Assembly: GCA_023384415.1 (NCBI GenBank)
Contig: JAHDWJ010000011.1
Coordinates: 62,001 to 126,000, forward strand
DNA length: 64,000 nucleotides
Reading direction: 5' to 3'
Source of the DNA: Anaerolineae bacterium
GTDB lineage: Bacteria > Chloroflexota > Anaerolineae > Promineifilales > Promineifilaceae
Part shown: piece after piece, positions 42,263 through 49,733 of the stretch
How the letters are laid out: the number at the start of each line of letters is the position of its first letter
Position numbering within the stretch: position 1 is the stretch's first letter
Made by a program: the position numbers and the translations under genes
The notes under the pieces: generated by a model
What the model was told of the DNA's origin: nothing
What the model saw: only the letters and a program-made list of their open reading frames with translations
Databases searched by the model: none

Positions 42263-42364
42263 GGTAACATCTCAGTAAAACGTGTACCCTTCGGAAGGTT
42301 TGACCAAGAGCTTGCCTACTGTCCAAACCTTCCGAAGGTTCGCCCCAACTTATTGAGAAGCTAC
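42263..42364 (+). repeat. 102-bp end-conserved hairpin element, copy C
   Basis: Begins GGTAACATCTCAGTAAAA and ends TTATTGAGAAGCTAC like copies A and B at 26.3-26.6 kb, but its interior is a different, perfect 15-bp hairpin (CCTTCGGAAGGTTTG at 42288-42302 with CAAACCTTCCGAAGG at 42324-42338). It ends 25 bp before the chosen start of the next gene. Confidence 0.7.
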
Positions 42365-42389
42365 GTAAATGATAGGCAAAGGGGTGTTT

Positions 42390-44804
42390 ATGGATGAGCC
42401 AGTAAAGCGTCAACTGGAAATAGATTGGGTGGGTATTGGGGTAGCGATGTTGCTGGCTGTGTGGCTGGTGGGGGTCGCGGCCGCGCCCCAGGCCGTTACC
42501 TGGTTTGTGGTCGAAATCCTGTTTGCCCTGGGGTATACAACGCCAGGCTGGGTCTGGCCGGGGCTGACCTTTGGCCAGGGGTTTTTTATGCTCACCCCCA
42601 CCTGGGCCATGGCCATTTACTGGCATGACCGACCCATGCAACCTGTTTTTGCTCTGTGGACAGTCGCGGCCGCTTACTTTCTCTTCCTCTTCCCCATCCG
42701 CTTTGCTGGCCCCACCGCTGCCCAGCTAACCAATCTGCTCCAGATTATTTTCAGCCTGCTTTTTCTGGCCGGGCTGGGTCTGTTCATCTGGCGGCAAAAG
42801 AAACAGCATGACCCAAACTGGCGGCCGCGCCCCTTACAAGGTCATCGGCTGGTTCCGGCCTTGCTGCTTACGCCGCTGCTTTTGTGGGGGTGGCTCATTT
42901 TTGGGGCGTTGGGGTCGCCATTGGATACCGTTCTAAATTTAATCGTTGGCCTGCTGGTGGGGCTGATAGCTGGTATCAGCATCCATTTTTTTTATGTGCG
43001 GCCGCTCCAGGAAATGAACGCCCATCCCGGGTGGACGGTACTCGGTGGGGGAGTGGTTGTAGCTGTGGCTTTGCTGCTGCTGGGAGCCGGGGTGGGGCAC
43101 AACAGTATGCAGCTGTTTTTGGTGTGGAGCCTGCCCGCTTTAGGTTGGCTGGTGATGGGGTTGACCCGCTGGCCGGGCGGTAAAAATTGGCTGGCCATAG
43201 CCGTATTGGTTGGTCTGAACGCGGCCGCGCCCCTCATGCTGATTGACCCCGATGAGATGAGCCTGATTCTTAATTTAGGGGGCCGAGATATTTTGGCCTG
43301 GGCTTTGTACGCCCTGGGTGGGGTGCTTTTGACCGCCTTCGTTCTAACCGGGCTGGTTCTGGCGGGCTGTTTTTACTATTACCGGGCGGGATGGCGGCTG
43401 CCCGGCTGGGCGCGGCCGCTGGGGTTGGTGGCGGCCGCGGTGGCCTGGGGGCTAATGCTGCTCCTGTACACCCTGGCCGGGCAGCCCGGTTTTCATGGGG
43501 AGCGGCTTTTTGTCATTCTGAACGAGCAGGCGGATCTCTCTGCGGCCGCAGCCATGAGCGATTATGATGCCCGCCGCCAATTCGTCTATGACACCCTGGT
43601 GACGACCGCCGACCGCAGCCAGGCGGATATTCGCACGACGCTGGATCGGCTGGGGGTAGCATATACCCCCTATTATCTGGTCAACGCCATCGAGGTGGAC
43701 GGGGGGCCGTTTTTGCGCCTCTGGCTGAACAGCCGCCCAGAAGTTGACCGGGTGTTGGATAGTACCATTTTGCGGCCGCTGCCTGCTCCAGCCAATACGG
43801 CTGCCGGCATGGCAGCCGCCCCCACTACCCCCCAATGGAACCTGACCACCATTGGCGCAGACCGGGTATGGGCCGAGTTTGGGGTGCGTGGGGAAGGGAT
43901 CCTCATCGGCCAGTCTGATTCTGGAGTGCAGGGGGATCATCCTGAACTGGCGGCAACCTATCGCGGCCGCGCCACCGGCCACGATTATCATTGGTTCGAC
44001 CCCTGGAACCACAGCCAGGCTCCCACCGACATTGGCGGGCATGGCACCCATACCCTCGGCTCTATTGTGGGGCAAACCGTGGGCGTGGCTCCGGGGGCAG
44101 AATGGATCGGCTGTACCAACCTGGCCCGCAACCTGGCCAACCCGGCCCTATACCTGGATTGTATGCAATTTATGTTAGCCCCGTTTCCCCTGGGGGGCGA
44201 TCCGTTCCGTGATGGCGATCCTACCCGCTCGGCTCAGGTGCTGAACAACTCCTGGGGCTGCCCAGAGATTGAAGGGTGTGATGCTGGGTCCCTGTTACCG
44301 GCGGTGCGGGCGCTGCGGGCGGCCGGTATTTTTATTGTGGTCTCGGCGGGCAATGAAGGATCAGCCGGTTGTGAAACGGTGAAGCACCCTCTGGCCATTT
44401 ATGAAGAAGTATTTTCAGTGGGGGCGAGCAATGAATGGGGAGATGTGGCTTCCTTTAGCAGCCTGGGGCCGGTGACGGTGGATGGGAGCGGCCGCGTCAA
44501 GCCCGACATTTTAGCCCCGGGGGAAGATGTGCTGTCCGCTTTTCCTAACAACAGCTACGCCGTCCAGGGGGGAACCTCAATGGCTGGCCCCCATGTGGCT
44601 GGGGTCGTGGCCCTCATCTGGTCGGCCAATCCTGCCCTGATTGGGCAGATTGAGGCCACCGAGGGGATATTACGCCAGACCGCCGATCCCTACACCGGGG
44701 CTGTAACTGATTGGTGTGGTAGCTCCGCCGTGCCTAACAATGTCGCTGGTTATGGGGTGGTCAATGCGTATGCGGCCGTCGCCAGGGCCAGACAGGGGAA
44801 TTAG
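42390..44804 (+). CDS. Polytopic membrane protein fused to S8 subtilisin domain
   Basis: An 804-residue protein. The N-terminal half (about 1-365) holds roughly ten hydrophobic helices with short loops. A linker of about 110 residues follows, then a C-terminal subtilase domain (about 490-795) with Asp in IGQSDSGVQGDH, His in GGHGTHTLGSI, the oxyanion Asn region VLNNSWG and Ser in GGTSMAGPHVAGV. Subtilisins normally carry one signal peptide, so the multi-helix module is unusual and may hold a ligand-binding or transport-like membrane domain. The ATG at 42390 with an AGGGG site is preferred; an ATG at 42369 is possible. The gene is very rich in GCGGCCGC octamers (13 copies). Confidence 0.85.
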   Translation: MDEPVKRQLEIDWVGIGVAMLLAVWLVGVAAAPQAVTWFVVEILFALGYTTPGWVWPGLTFGQGFFMLTPTWAMAIYWHDRPMQPVFALWTVAAAYFLFLFPIRFAGPTAAQLTNLLQIIFSLLFLAGLGLFIWRQKKQHDPNWRPRPLQGHRLVPALLLTPLLLWGWLIFGALGSPLDTVLNLIVGLLVGLIAGISIHFFYVRPLQEMNAHPGWTVLGGGVVVAVALLLLGAGVGHNSMQLFLVWSLPALGWLVMGLTRWPGGKNWLAIAVLVGLNAAAPLMLIDPDEMSLILNLGGRDILAWALYALGGVLLTAFVLTGLVLAGCFYYYRAGWRLPGWARPLGLVAAAVAWGLMLLLYTLAGQPGFHGERLFVILNEQADLSAAAAMSDYDARRQFVYDTLVTTADRSQADIRTTLDRLGVAYTPYYLVNAIEVDGGPFLRLWLNSRPEVDRVLDSTILRPLPAPANTAAGMAAAPTTPQWNLTTIGADRVWAEFGVRGEGILIGQSDSGVQGDHPELAATYRGRATGHDYHWFDPWNHSQAPTDIGGHGTHTLGSIVGQTVGVAPGAEWIGCTNLARNLANPALYLDCMQFMLAPFPLGGDPFRDGDPTRSAQVLNNSWGCPEIEGCDAGSLLPAVRALRAAGIFIVVSAGNEGSAGCETVKHPLAIYEEVFSVGASNEWGDVASFSSLGPVTVDGSGRVKPDILAPGEDVLSAFPNNSYAVQGGTSMAGPHVAGVVALIWSANPALIGQIEATEGILRQTADPYTGAVTDWCGSSAVPNNVAGYGVVNAYAAVARARQGN

Positions 44805-45172
44805 AGCTGAACACGGTGAGATGGGGGCATGATGACCAGGCGGCCGCATCTGCTCCAGGAATGGTATGTATCCAGGCGGGTCGTTCCGCCGCAATCAAGG
44901 TGGCGATAAGGGGGCGAGCGGCCTGTATCTCCGCCGGGGTTGTGGCATTGATGATGAACAGCATATCCTCTGGAGTAAAAAGGTTTGTTGGCAAAGCGGC
45001 TGCCAATCCCCAGCAAAGGGAAAAATCAGAGGTACTAAACGACGAGACGGCTGCGGCCGCGATCCATAAAGAGGTGGGCGTTTTCTTCGGTCACTGTTTC
45101 GATAGGCAGTTAAACTTTGGGGCTTGGGCAACAACGCACCCTAAGTCGTAAAGTATTAATCAGGAGCGGCCG
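44805..45172. other. 368-bp region without a convincing gene; possible gene remnant
   Basis: It carries three GCGGCCGC octamers, which elsewhere mark coding DNA. A minus-strand frame (about 44812-45006, with FTPEDMLFIINATTPAEIQAA) has gene-like composition, but it lacks a ribosome-binding site and breaks into another frame upstream. It may be the decayed 3' end of a gene formerly downstream of soxG. Confidence 0.3.
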
Positions 45173-45865
45173 CTAAAGGTTAAGCAGCTTCTCTATAGTG
45201 CTAAAGCCGATAGGTTGGATGGGTAGATCGCGGCCGCAAACCATAATCGTTTCCCATAGATAAGCGGCCAGGGAGCGGCCGCCGATGAGGGCGTAAGCAG
45301 GTAGCTGTCCCAGGTCGCGGCGCAAAATCAGTTGGCGCGTTTTGGCGACGCTGCTTTGCCGGGCGGATAGGTTGGGGAACTGCTGGTCGTGAAAATCCAG
45401 GCCACATAACCGGCTGAGAAGTTCCGCCGCCTGGGGTCCTACCAGCCACAACTCCGCTCGCCCGTGAGTGATGGGGGTGAAGGTGATGAGGCTTACCAGG
45501 GGGGCTGCGGCCGCGTGTAACTGCTCTTGTACCGCTCCTTCCTCCCCGATGGGCGTACTGATAAAAAATTGGTCCTGGCGTAAACGGAAGATGTGATGGG
45601 GAGACGCGGCCGCGCCCTGCCCAATCGCCAGTTCCGGTAGCTCCCCCAATGCTTGAATCACCTTTTCGACCTGGGTCCCTTCTACGATGAGTTTGCCGTT
45701 AGCCGAACAATCTGCCAGAGCGACATGCTGCTGCGCGGCCGCCTGTTCTATGGCCGATGGGGCAAACGCGGCCGCGATCTGCCAGCCATCCCGTAGCTCA
45801 AATCGCGCCCCTGACTTTTGGGCTAAGGTAAAAATAGGCGTAAGTTTGCCGGGTTCATTCATCAT
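45173..45865 (-). CDS. soxG: Sarcosine oxidase gamma subunit family protein
   Basis: A 230-residue subunit of heterotetrameric sarcosine oxidase. It has a GcvT-like/YgfZ-type fold with motifs ADCSANGKLIVEG, the RLRQDQFFI strand, TFTPITHGRAELWLVGP and the late LPAYALIGGRSLAAYLWE. It starts 9 bp after the soxA stop on the same strand. SoxG helps shape the folate-binding side of the complex. It contains six GCGGCCGC octamers in under 700 bp, giving Ala-rich stretches (IAAAFAPSAIEQAAAQQ). It is the last gene of the operon soxB-soxD-soxA-soxG. Confidence 0.85.
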   Translation of the reverse strand: MMNEPGKLTPIFTLAQKSGARFELRDGWQIAAAFAPSAIEQAAAQQHVALADCSANGKLIVEGTQVEKVIQALGELPELAIGQGAAASPHHIFRLRQDQFFISTPIGEEGAVQEQLHAAAAPLVSLITFTPITHGRAELWLVGPQAAELLSRLCGLDFHDQQFPNLSARQSSVAKTRQLILRRDLGQLPAYALIGGRSLAAYLWETIMVCGRDLPIQPIGFSTIEKLLNL

Positions 45866-45874
45866 CTTCTGTTG

Positions 45875-48769
45875 TCACCCCCTCAGCCGCACTCCTTCCG
45901 GATCATAAAATGGACCGTGGTGAACGCAGGCTTCTACTAGCTTACCATTCATGCGGATGGTGAACGGTGTGCCTGGCTGCTCTGCCAATGATACTGGCAG
46001 CCAGCAGAGACCAATTGCCTGGTTGAGGGTAGGGCTGAATCGGCTTGAGGTGACCCAGCCAATAATCTCCAGCCCCAACGGACTGTCTGGGTTGGGGCGG
46101 ACAATTTGTAACCCTTCATCGGGCACAATCTGGGGGTTAATCATGGTGAACCCTACCAATTTTTGTTTTGGTCCTTCTTTGGTGATGCGGGTAAGCGGCC
46201 GCTGCCCCAAAAAACTCTCCTTATCCAGTTTAACCGCCCAGCCCATATCGGCGGCAATAGGGTCAGATAAGGCGTCAGTATCCTGCCCGACGATGATATG
46301 GGCTTTTTCTAGCCGCAGCACTCGTTGGGCCTCAACCCCAAATGGCCGGATGCCATGCGCCTCCCCGGCCGCCAGGATCGTCTGCCACAGATAGAGGCCA
46401 TAACTCGCCGGGCAGTGGATTTCATAGGCCAGCTCACCGGTGAACCCCAGGCGCATCACCCGGCAAGGCACACGGGCCAGGGTCAGATCGCGGACATGCA
46501 GATAGGGGAATGCCTGGTTGCTGACATCGGCCTGGGTTAAGGTTTGTAAGACGGCCCGCGCCTGGGGGCCAGCCAGGTTAAAAGCGGCATTCCCTTCAGT
46601 GACGTTGGTCAGATGCACCCCTTCGCCCCAGCCTGATTGAAGCCACCACTGCACATATTCGTAAACGGATGTGGCCCCGGATGAGGTGACGGTGGTGTAC
46701 CATTCCTGTTCGCCCACACGGGCGGTCACGCCATCATCCAGGATGACTCCTTCATCGTTGCACATGATGCCGTAGCGGACGCGGCCGCGTTCTAGCTTTT
46801 GCCATTTGTTGCTATAAATACGATCTAGCAGGCGGGGTACACCAGGGCCAGTAAACCGCAGTTTGCCCAGAGTACTGACATCAATCAGCCCTACCCGCTG
46901 CCGCACCGCCTGTACCTCAGCCACCGGGTCGCCGTAATGTTCTGGCCGCAGCCACAGCCCGGCGACCATCATTTTGCCCCCGTTTTGCTCATGCCAGTCG
47001 TGGATGGGGGTATAGCTGACCGGCTCCATGGTTTGCCCGGCCAGGACCCCTAATTTAACTGGGGTCATCGGCGGCCGCGCCGTGGTTGTCCCGGTTTGTT
47101 CAATCGTTTGCTCATTGGCCCGCGCACACAGGTGAACGGTATTGGCTGAACACAGTTTACCCTGGCATGGTCCCATGGAGATGGTGCTGTACCGTTTGAG
47201 CAGCTCGATGCTGTCATATCCTTCGGCGATGGCCGTTTGTAAATCTTTGGCCGTTACATCTTCACAATAGCAGAGAAACTGCTTTTTCTGACCGGGCACA
47301 ATTATCTGGGTTGAACTGCGACGGGGTTCGGGGGGCAGGTTGATAGGGGGAGCGGGTTGACCATAGCCGGTGTACGCGGCCGCGTTGCGCCCGGCCATTT
47401 CTCCTTCGGTCAAGGCTGCTTCCAGGTTGTAGGTGCCATTTACCCGCCCGGCCACAAAGACCTTTGGCGGGATGTGGTTGGGGCGAAATTCTGCCGCCGC
47501 CTCCTGGTAAGCCAGCTTCCCCCCAGCCTGATAAAGCAGGCCCGAAGCTGGTGTCCAGGCCACGCTCAGGGCGATGAGATCACAAGAGGTTAGCTTGTCT
47601 TGGGCGGATTTTTTCGGGCTGACAGGGATGGGGGTGAGGATGGCCCCCTTGACCTGGCTGCGGCCGGTGGCTGCCCGGATGGTATGGCCCCAATAGATGG
47701 GAACGTTCGCGGCCGCGATCTGCGCCACCCATTGGTTTTCTCGGCCAGGCTGCTCATCGGCTACCGCCAGCACCTGGACGCCGGCGGCCAACAAATCGGC
47801 AGCTACCTGCCACCCTTCATCGTTGGCGGTAATGACGACAGCCCGTTGGCCGGGGGCAACGCCGTACAGGTGCAGTAACCGCTGCACGGCACTGCCCAAC
47901 AGAATGCCGGGCAAATCGTTGTTATCAAAAAGGAGCGGCTGCTCATACGCTCCGGTGGCGATGACGACCGCCTGGGCCCGGATTTTGTACAGCCGGCGGC
48001 CGCATACCCCTGCCAGCCAGTTATCTTCCCACCAGCCGAGGATGGTGCTGTTGAAATGAGTTTCGAGTTTCGAGTTCCAGGTTTGAGGTTTCAGGTTGCT
48101 GCTCACTGCCAACTGCTCACGGATAACTGCCAATTGGTCACTCTCTACCCTGGTATACCGGGTATGTCCGCCGGGGTGGGGTTGGTCGTCGAAGAGAAGA
48201 ACGCGGGCCCCCTGAGCCACGGCCGCAACGGCCGCACTCATGCCCGCCGGGCCACCGCCAATGACGACAACATCAGCATGGAGATATTGCTTGTCGTACT
48301 GGTCCCAGGGGGTATCGGGCTTGATCTCGCCCAGGCCAGCCGCGTGGCGCAGGAAATGTTCGTAAACCGGCCATAGGAATTGGGGGCGGATGAATGTTTT
48401 GTAGTAGAAGCCAACGGGCAGAAAGCGGTCTCCCAGAGCGGTGAGGGCCATGAGATCATAGTTGAGGGAAGGCCAGACGTTTTGCGGCCGCACCGTCATC
48501 CCTTCCTGCACCGGTTCAGTGCAAGCGCGGACATTCATCTCACCCCCAACCTGTACCAGGCAGTTGGGGCAGTGGCCGGCACAGCAGAGCAGCCCTCGGG
48601 GCCGATGATATTTGAAGGAGCGGCTGAGGGTATGGACGTTTGCGGCCGCCAAAGCCGAAGCAATTGTATCGCCAGGATAGGCTGTATACGTCTGGCCGTC
48701 AAACTTAAACGTCACCGTCTGGGAACGATCAATGATTTCTATTAATTGTGGGGCAAGGCGTCGGCTCAT
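45875..48769 (-). CDS. soxA: Sarcosine oxidase alpha subunit
   Basis: A 964-residue subunit. Domain order: N-terminal ferredoxin-like domain with clustered Cys (LLCCAGHCPNCLVQVGG...RACTEP), a dinucleotide-binding domain (DVVVIGGGPAGMSAAVAA), a BFD-like Cys motif (FLCYCEDVT...GPCQGKLCS), and a GcvT-type folate-binding half (about 590-960: IDVSTLGKLRFTG, GYDSIELLKRY, FLGQRPL). The complex oxidises sarcosine to glycine, giving 5,10-methylene-THF and H2O2. The start has AAGGAACG upstream. Residues about 209-238 are encoded by an intergenic-type repeat (48058-48145), an in-frame insertion in a surface region. An antisense toxin-antitoxin pair separates it from soxD. Confidence 0.93.
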   Translation of the reverse strand: MSRRLAPQLIEIIDRSQTVTFKFDGQTYTAYPGDTIASALAAANVHTLSRSFKYHRPRGLLCCAGHCPNCLVQVGGEMNVRACTEPVQEGMTVRPQNVWPSLNYDLMALTALGDRFLPVGFYYKTFIRPQFLWPVYEHFLRHAAGLGEIKPDTPWDQYDKQYLHADVVVIGGGPAGMSAAVAAVAQGARVLLFDDQPHPGGHTRYTRVESDQLAVIREQLAVSSNLKPQTWNSKLETHFNSTILGWWEDNWLAGVCGRRLYKIRAQAVVIATGAYEQPLLFDNNDLPGILLGSAVQRLLHLYGVAPGQRAVVITANDEGWQVAADLLAAGVQVLAVADEQPGRENQWVAQIAAANVPIYWGHTIRAATGRSQVKGAILTPIPVSPKKSAQDKLTSCDLIALSVAWTPASGLLYQAGGKLAYQEAAAEFRPNHIPPKVFVAGRVNGTYNLEAALTEGEMAGRNAAAYTGYGQPAPPINLPPEPRRSSTQIIVPGQKKQFLCYCEDVTAKDLQTAIAEGYDSIELLKRYSTISMGPCQGKLCSANTVHLCARANEQTIEQTGTTTARPPMTPVKLGVLAGQTMEPVSYTPIHDWHEQNGGKMMVAGLWLRPEHYGDPVAEVQAVRQRVGLIDVSTLGKLRFTGPGVPRLLDRIYSNKWQKLERGRVRYGIMCNDEGVILDDGVTARVGEQEWYTTVTSSGATSVYEYVQWWLQSGWGEGVHLTNVTEGNAAFNLAGPQARAVLQTLTQADVSNQAFPYLHVRDLTLARVPCRVMRLGFTGELAYEIHCPASYGLYLWQTILAAGEAHGIRPFGVEAQRVLRLEKAHIIVGQDTDALSDPIAADMGWAVKLDKESFLGQRPLTRITKEGPKQKLVGFTMINPQIVPDEGLQIVRPNPDSPLGLEIIGWVTSSRFSPTLNQAIGLCWLPVSLAEQPGTPFTIRMNGKLVEACVHHGPFYDPEGVRLRG
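48058..48145. repeat. Short tandem repeat tract inside soxA
   Basis: TTTCGAGTTTCGAGTTCCAG and GTTTGAGGTTTCAGG words, then iterated CACTGCCAACTGCTCAC words, lie in the coding frame of soxA without breaking it. The same words otherwise occur between genes (21951-22000, 34086-34145, 52871-52890). Confidence 0.75.
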
Positions 48770-48781
48770 AAGCGTTCCTTG

Positions 48782-48828
48782 TTGAGATTACCGTTTTTGG
48801 CTGTATAATTTATACATCTTGTTGTACA
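48782..48828 (+). promoter_or_regulatory. Promoter and palindromic operator of the toxin-antitoxin pair
   Basis: TTGAGA (48782-48787), 16-bp spacer, TATAAT (48804-48809). The -10 box lies in a perfect 15-bp palindrome TGTATAATTTATACA (48802-48816), and a half-like TGTACA follows at 48823-48828. This is the expected layout for autorepression by a ribbon-helix-helix antitoxin. Confidence 0.75.
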
Positions 48829-48845
48829 GCTAAAAGAGGTGTAGT

Positions 48846-49145
48846 ATGGGAATGAGTGAAAAAGTAACTTTAACCTTGCCCCATGAACTGATGGAAGAAG
48901 TGCGGGCGATGTCATCCAAACGCGGGCAGAGTAAATTTATCTCTGAAGCGGTTGCTTACTTCATAGAGGTTAAGCAGCGGAAACTGCTGCGTGAGGAGTT
49001 GATCGCCGGGTATCAGGCAGCAGCTGCCGAGAGTTTGGCCATGACAGAGGAATGGGCACCGATTGATGAGGAAAGTTGGTCGTTGCACCTGCCACCTTAT
49101 GAAGGAGAGGAGCCATTTGATGACGCGCCAAATCAAACGAGGTGA
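48846..49145 (+). CDS. Ribbon-helix-helix antitoxin (MazE/CopG-like)
   Basis: A 99-residue protein with an N-terminal ribbon-helix-helix region (EKVTLTLPHELMEEVRAMSSKRGQS, residues about 4-28, then FISEAVAYFIE) that should bind DNA as a dimer, and an acidic C-terminal tail (about 60-99, EEWAPIDEESW) of the sort that wraps MazF toxins. It has an AGAGGTG ribosome-binding site and overlaps the toxin start by 26 bp. The pair runs antisense between soxD and soxA. Confidence 0.88.
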   Translation: MGMSEKVTLTLPHELMEEVRAMSSKRGQSKFISEAVAYFIEVKQRKLLREELIAGYQAAAAESLAMTEEWAPIDEESWSLHLPPYEGEEPFDDAPNQTR

Positions 49146-49473
49146 TATTTTCTCAATAGATTTTGACCCGGTTCGTGGTTCTGAGCAGGGTAAAGTTCGC
49201 CCAGCTTTAGTAATCCAGAATGATATTGGCAATATGTACAGCCCAACCATTATTGTGGCTCCCATTTCTACTGGTGAAAACAGTAAATTTCGGGTCAATG
49301 TTGAGATAAAAACGCCAGAAGGTGGTTTGGCTAACAATTCTCTGGTTCTCTTAAACCAGATTCGCACGGTGGATCGTTCTCGCTTAGGCCAGTACTGGGG
49401 GCGATTGACGGGAGAAACGATGCAAAAGATTGATCGAGCCATTGAAATTAGCCTGGGGTTAAGACCAATCTAA
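49120..49473 (+). CDS. MazF/PemK-family endoribonuclease toxin
   Basis: A 117-residue toxin with MazF-fold motifs: RGDIFSIDFDPVRGSEQGKVRPALVIQND, then PTIIVAPIST, a basic strand (FRVNVEIKTPEGGL) and the VLLNQIRTVDRSRL segment. MazF enzymes cleave single-stranded mRNA at short sites. The ATG at 49120 is chosen because it gives the conserved N-terminus and overlaps the antitoxin gene by 26 bp. Its 3' end overlaps the convergent soxD 3' end by 15 bp. Confidence 0.93.
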   Translation: MTRQIKRGDIFSIDFDPVRGSEQGKVRPALVIQNDIGNMYSPTIIVAPISTGENSKFRVNVEIKTPEGGLANNSLVLLNQIRTVDRSRLGQYWGRLTGETMQKIDRAIEISLGLRPI

Positions 49474-49719
49474 AAGATAAGTTCGTAATAATTCATTTGT
49501 TTGGGTATTCCGTTCCGCCAGGAACCAAAGCTGGCAGCCGGCCTGGTGGTACCACCACTCTTTCTGAACGCCACTGCGGTTGTCCCGCATGTAAAGGTAG
49601 TCCGCCCAGGCGTCATCTTTTACCTCTAATGGTTGTTTGGGGCGGGGGTTAACTTCGCCCCCATAACGGAATTCTTGGGCATTGCGGCGGCCGCAGTTGG
49701 GACAGATTATCAAGATCAT
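49459..49719 (-). CDS. soxD: Sarcosine oxidase delta subunit
   Basis: An 86-residue zinc-binding subunit. The CPNCGRRNAQEFRYGGE start, with its Cys pair, and the later KEWWYHQAGCQLWFLAERN segment, with His and Cys, match SoxD. It starts 14 bp after the soxB stop. Its 3' end overlaps the antisense toxin gene by 15 bp, and soxA begins about 690 bp further along, after the toxin-antitoxin pair. Confidence 0.93.
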   Translation of the reverse strand: MILIICPNCGRRNAQEFRYGGEVNPRPKQPLEVKDDAWADYLYMRDNRSGVQKEWWYHQAGCQLWFLAERNTQTNELLRTYLLDWS

Positions 49720-49733
49720 ATGTAACGCTGCTT

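Noticed and set aside
42153..42641. 162-codon minus-strand frame upstream of and overlapping the membrane subtilisin
   Set aside because: It is antisense to a well-supported gene and runs through the 102-bp hairpin element; no family features.
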